64,000 bases of DNA from Letharia columbiana (lineage: Eukaryota > Ascomycota > Lecanoromycetes > Lecanorales > Parmeliaceae): assembly GCF_014066305.1 (NCBI RefSeq), contig NW_023501168.1, positions 62,001-126,000 of the forward strand, given 5' to 3'. Shown here piece after piece: positions 60,904-64,000 of the stretch. How positions within the stretch are numbered: the stretch's first letter is position 1; the number at the start of each line of letters is the position of its first letter. The translations under genes were made by a program, and so were the position numbers. The notes under the pieces are model-generated. The model was not told the DNA's origin, ran no database searches, and worked only from the letters and a program-made list of their open reading frames with translations.

Positions 60904-61054
60904 TATTAAAATTCGGATTACGTGACTCTTGGCGTCTTGGCGGTCACGTGATTACGTCACGTGACACGCCTTAGTGCGCCCGTGTTAAGTCGCTCTTTCC
61001 TTTTATAGAACTCTATAAAAAAACAACTAAGTGTCCTACCTTCATATTTTAATA
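60904..61054 (+). repeat. 3' LTR of plus-strand Copia, 151 bp
   Basis: Starts TATTAAAATTCGGATTACGT and ends CATATTTTAATA, followed by GAACC. It contains three CACGTGA-type motifs. Confidence 0.88.
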
Positions 61055-61059
61055 GAACC

Positions 61060-63367
61060 GCCTAAAAATAAATAAAAAACTACTTTTTATAATTTCTAGT
61101 ATATTAAAATAGATACTCGCCTAAATTCGAATTCTTTCAATATAAAAGTTTACTTAGATTCTAAATACTCGATTATTCTTAAAAATTATACTTTATTAGC
61201 TTTCTTATCTAATTTCGAGAAATAAATTTAAAAATAAATATCTTCTATATCGATTTAAGGCTATAATAATAAAATTACTAATATTATAAAGTATATTTTT
61301 ATAGATCTATATTTTTTAAAAAATATAAAAAATATAAAAAACGCTACTCTTACTAAGATATAAATAAAGATTTATTTTATAAATAATCTTAAAATTAATA
61401 TATTAATTAAGATAAACGTTCTTATATTATATAAGTTTTTATTAAATATTAAATTATAATCTACTATTATAAATAATTACTAGAATATCAAGATTTCTAT
61501 TTATTCTATAATAAAATCTTACTCTTAAATTAAGCGAGTTATAAAAGTAAAGTCTATATTTATATTACTATCTAATTATATAATAAATATTTTAATTAAA
61601 TATTATAAGACGCTCTCTAATAATTAAAATTATCTATTTAAATTCGAATTCTTAACTTTCTTTAAAAGAGAAGATAATATCTTTACTTATATTATAAATT
61701 CGACTATAACTTTTATATAAATAAGAAATTCTATAAAAGCATTAGTTATATTTTCTAAAAATACGAGATTAAATATTATAATAGAGTATACTATAAATAA
61801 ATATTATTAAGTTTCTTATAAATTAGTAAACTTAGTAATTTATAAGTAATATACTTTAGATTAATTAGAGATAACGACCGTTATTATAATTATAAATAAT
61901 TTTATTAATATAAATTATATTATTATAATAGGTCTTAATCTTAAATATATATTTTTAAATAGCGTAATCATCTATAATAAGAATAAGGCTTATTATACTT
62001 TTAGCTCTATTATAATAGAGTTTAAAAATATCTTTATAAATTTAGAAAGTATTATAGATATTTCTAAAGAATAATAAATATTAATTTTATTAAAGCTAGA
62101 CGTTAAAGTAAAGCTATCGAAGATTTATCTTTTTAATTATAAAGATCGAGAAGTAATTAATACTATTTTCGATAAGTTATAATAATAAAGAAAGCTTCGC
62201 TTCTTTATATAATCTATTTCTTATAATTAATCTTATCTTATAATTTAATAAAATATATTATAAGATTATAAAGAAAGGATTATTATTAATCTTCGAGAAT
62301 TTAATACTATAATAGAGAATAATAATTATTTATTACTCTTATAATTAGATATTATTCTATTAATAGTAGAATATATCTATATTTCTACTATAGATAAAGT
62401 TATATAATTTCATTAATTTAGTATAAAGCTTTCTAATAAATATAAATTTACTATTATTAACTATCGCGATTAGAAAGAATTTAATATAATATTTATAAAA
62501 TATAAGAAATCTTTATTATATATATAACGTTAGATAAATACTCTACTACGTTTACTTTATACTTTTATATATACTTTTATAAATAATATTATTATCTTTA
62601 ATAGAATCTTTTAAAAATATAAATCTTATCTTTTATAGCTATTTTAGCTATTATAAGAGAAATATACTTCTTTAATTTTTACGAAATTCTTTCTAGAAAT
62701 TCTCTTTATAATACTATTAGAACAGCGTATTAACTTTCTTAATATATCTATAATAGAAGAAAAAATTAAGATAATTATTATATTTCGATTTTTATTAAAT
62801 TTTTATAATTTAAAGATCTTTCTTAACTTAATAAAATAACTAAGAAACTCGATTTCTCGCTATATATAGCGTGCTTAGCTATTATAAAAATAAAAGATTT
62901 CTCTTACTTAAATAATAATAGCTAAATTTATTATTTTCTTAGATTAACTTAAATTAACTATTACTTCTAAAAAGTAATTTATTAAACTCGTATATAAGCG
63001 AAGTTCTATATAGCTATACTATAAATCGACTCGAGAAAAAATTTCTACCTTCTAGAATTTATAAGATACTTTTCACTCGCTCTTCTTTCTAATATACTTC
63101 GATTAAAAGCGAAAATTATATATTAATATCGATACTTTTAAAGTATAGAGATTCGCTATTATAATTTATTATAAAAAAAAATATCTCTATTTCTATTAGA
63201 GAAGATATATAAGCGATAATATTTCTAAGTAAATTAATTAATACTACGAAATATAATTACTATTTTATAAAATTTAAGATTATTACTATAGTTTAGATAG
63301 TTTATAAAATTAAATATTTAATCGAAATATTCGAAGTATTATTAGTAATAATTTATATCGATTACTC
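61060..63367 (+). pseudogene. Gypsy pol fragment (protease-RT-RNase H), RIP-degraded
   Basis: In one plus frame the protease region has I-N-N-L-K-I-N-I-L-I near 61382, the same block as at 22198 in the chromodomain Gypsy. Reverse transcriptase follows at about 62270-62620: a D-L-R-E-F/L-N block near 62298, and F-I-D-D reading FINN near 62579. RNase H follows to about 63360, where a Copia LTR cuts it. Integrase is therefore outside the window or lost. It may be the pol half of the element whose LTR and gag start at 40967, separated from it by the Copia insertion at 45975-61054. Confidence 0.75.
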
Positions 63368-64000
63368 TATTAAAATATGAAGGTAGGACACTTAGTTATA
63401 TTAACTATAGAGTTCTATAAAAGAAAAGAGCGACTTAATACGAGCGTACTAAGGTATATCACATAACGTAGTTATATAATTACTAAGACGCCAAGAATTA
63501 TATAATTCAAATTTTAATACTCCCCTTCGCATATATCCTTTTATAAGCGAAATTTAGTAGATACGAAGTTTAATATTAACGAGTTTAAAATCGGGTAGAT
63601 AAGATAAGATTAGCGTCGAGTAGTAAGAGTAAATTAATATTAAGTAGCTAAGGTGAGTTAGTGTCGAATAGCTAGCGTAAAAGTATACCCCTTATATACC
63701 TCTACCCCCCCTTATAAATAAAATTAAAAAATATAAGATTTAAAGTTTATAACGTCTAAAATAGAGTAGATAAAGTAAAAAGTCGAAATCTAAAAATAAC
63801 TATATTAAACTATTGCCCTCATTTAAATATAACTGAAATTTCACTTTTTATTAAAAAGCGGTTTTTCGAAAATTTTATTTCTAGATTATTTAATATATAT
63901 TAAAAATCGATTAATTTAAGATCGGAAAATATATATAAGAATAGCTGAATAGAATAATTAGAAGAAATCTCTCTAGCTATATATCGTCGACTATAAGGTC
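63368..64000 (-). mobile_element. Ty1/Copia 3' end, minus strand, continues beyond the window
   Basis: The 3' LTR is 63368-63519 (plus strand TATTAAAATATGAAGGTAGG... to TTTTAATA), followed by the purine-tract equivalent CTCCCCTTCGCAT, 3' UTR repeats (about 63590-63690), the conserved stem-loop at 63841-63861 and the block ending at the edge. It is collinear with 47210-47810. It interrupts the Gypsy pol at 63367; its other LTR and target duplication lie to the right. Confidence 0.82.

Larger units (their letters stand above)
45975..61054 (+). mobile_element. Ty1/Copia retrotransposon, plus strand, with two nested elements
   Basis: The 5' LTR is 45975-46126 (TGTTAAAATTCGGATCACGT...) and the 3' LTR 60904-61054 (TATTAAAATTCGGATTACGT...). 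They are flanked by GAATC (45970-45974) and GAACC (61055-61059), a 5-bp duplication with one C/T change. Removing the nested Copia (47210-54174) and TRIM (54895-55884) with their duplications leaves about 7.1 kb, a plausible Copia length. A purine-rich ATGAAGGGGAG directly precedes the 3' LTR, as a polypurine tract should. Confidence 0.88.

Overview
The window looks like one AT-rich, transposon-packed block from a filamentous ascomycete (Pezizomycotina). Over most of its length CpA and TpG are nearly absent and TpA is extremely common, while many remaining C bases sit in CpG or CpT. That is the signature of repeat-induced point mutation (RIP: C to T, mainly at CpA, on both strands). Stop codons are everywhere and I found no intact cellular gene, rRNA, tRNA or CRISPR array. 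Old protein domains can still be followed in single reading frames, so decay was mostly by transitions rather than indels. The species cannot be named from this sequence.

Layout. 1-4.65 kb: a LINE (APE endonuclease plus reverse transcriptase), entering from the left edge. 4.88-5.5 kb: a Ty1/Copia 3' end with a variable tandem repeat. 5.52-5.79 kb: a hardly mutated MITE with 58-bp inverted repeats. 6.3-8.78 kb: a Gypsy-like LTR and gag fragment, then oligonucleotide repeats. 8.78-29.89 kb: a minus-strand Helitron-like element split by a chromodomain Gypsy element (9084-26608; 176-bp LTRs; target duplication GAAAT), by a 433-bp miniature Helitron and by a 946-bp element with about 205-bp inverted repeats. 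The Gypsy element itself carries an unassigned insertion of about 10 kb. 30.26-31.94 kb: a second mutated Helitron copy, cut by a minus-strand Copia element (31.94-38.89 kb). 40.97-45.2 kb: Gypsy LTR and gag, split by an almost unmutated 1813-bp Helitron copy (42473-44285), the main GC-normal island. 45.98-61.05 kb: a plus-strand Copia element (target duplication GAATC/GAACC) that contains a second, minus-strand Copia (47210-54174; GCTCT) and a 990-bp TRIM-like mini-retroelement (54895-55884). 61.06-63.37 kb: Gypsy pol, perhaps the other half of the 40.97-kb element, cut by a further Copia that runs off the right edge.

The elements do not form a pathway. They form a nest whose order can be read from interrupted sequences and target duplications. 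The segments that kept normal composition are mostly short (a 274-bp MITE, a 433-bp mini-Helitron, the 990-bp TRIM, some LTRs and 3' UTRs), as expected if RIP needs long duplications. The 1.8-kb Helitron copy is the exception and is probably a late arrival. All assignments come from reading the sequence; no database search was possible.
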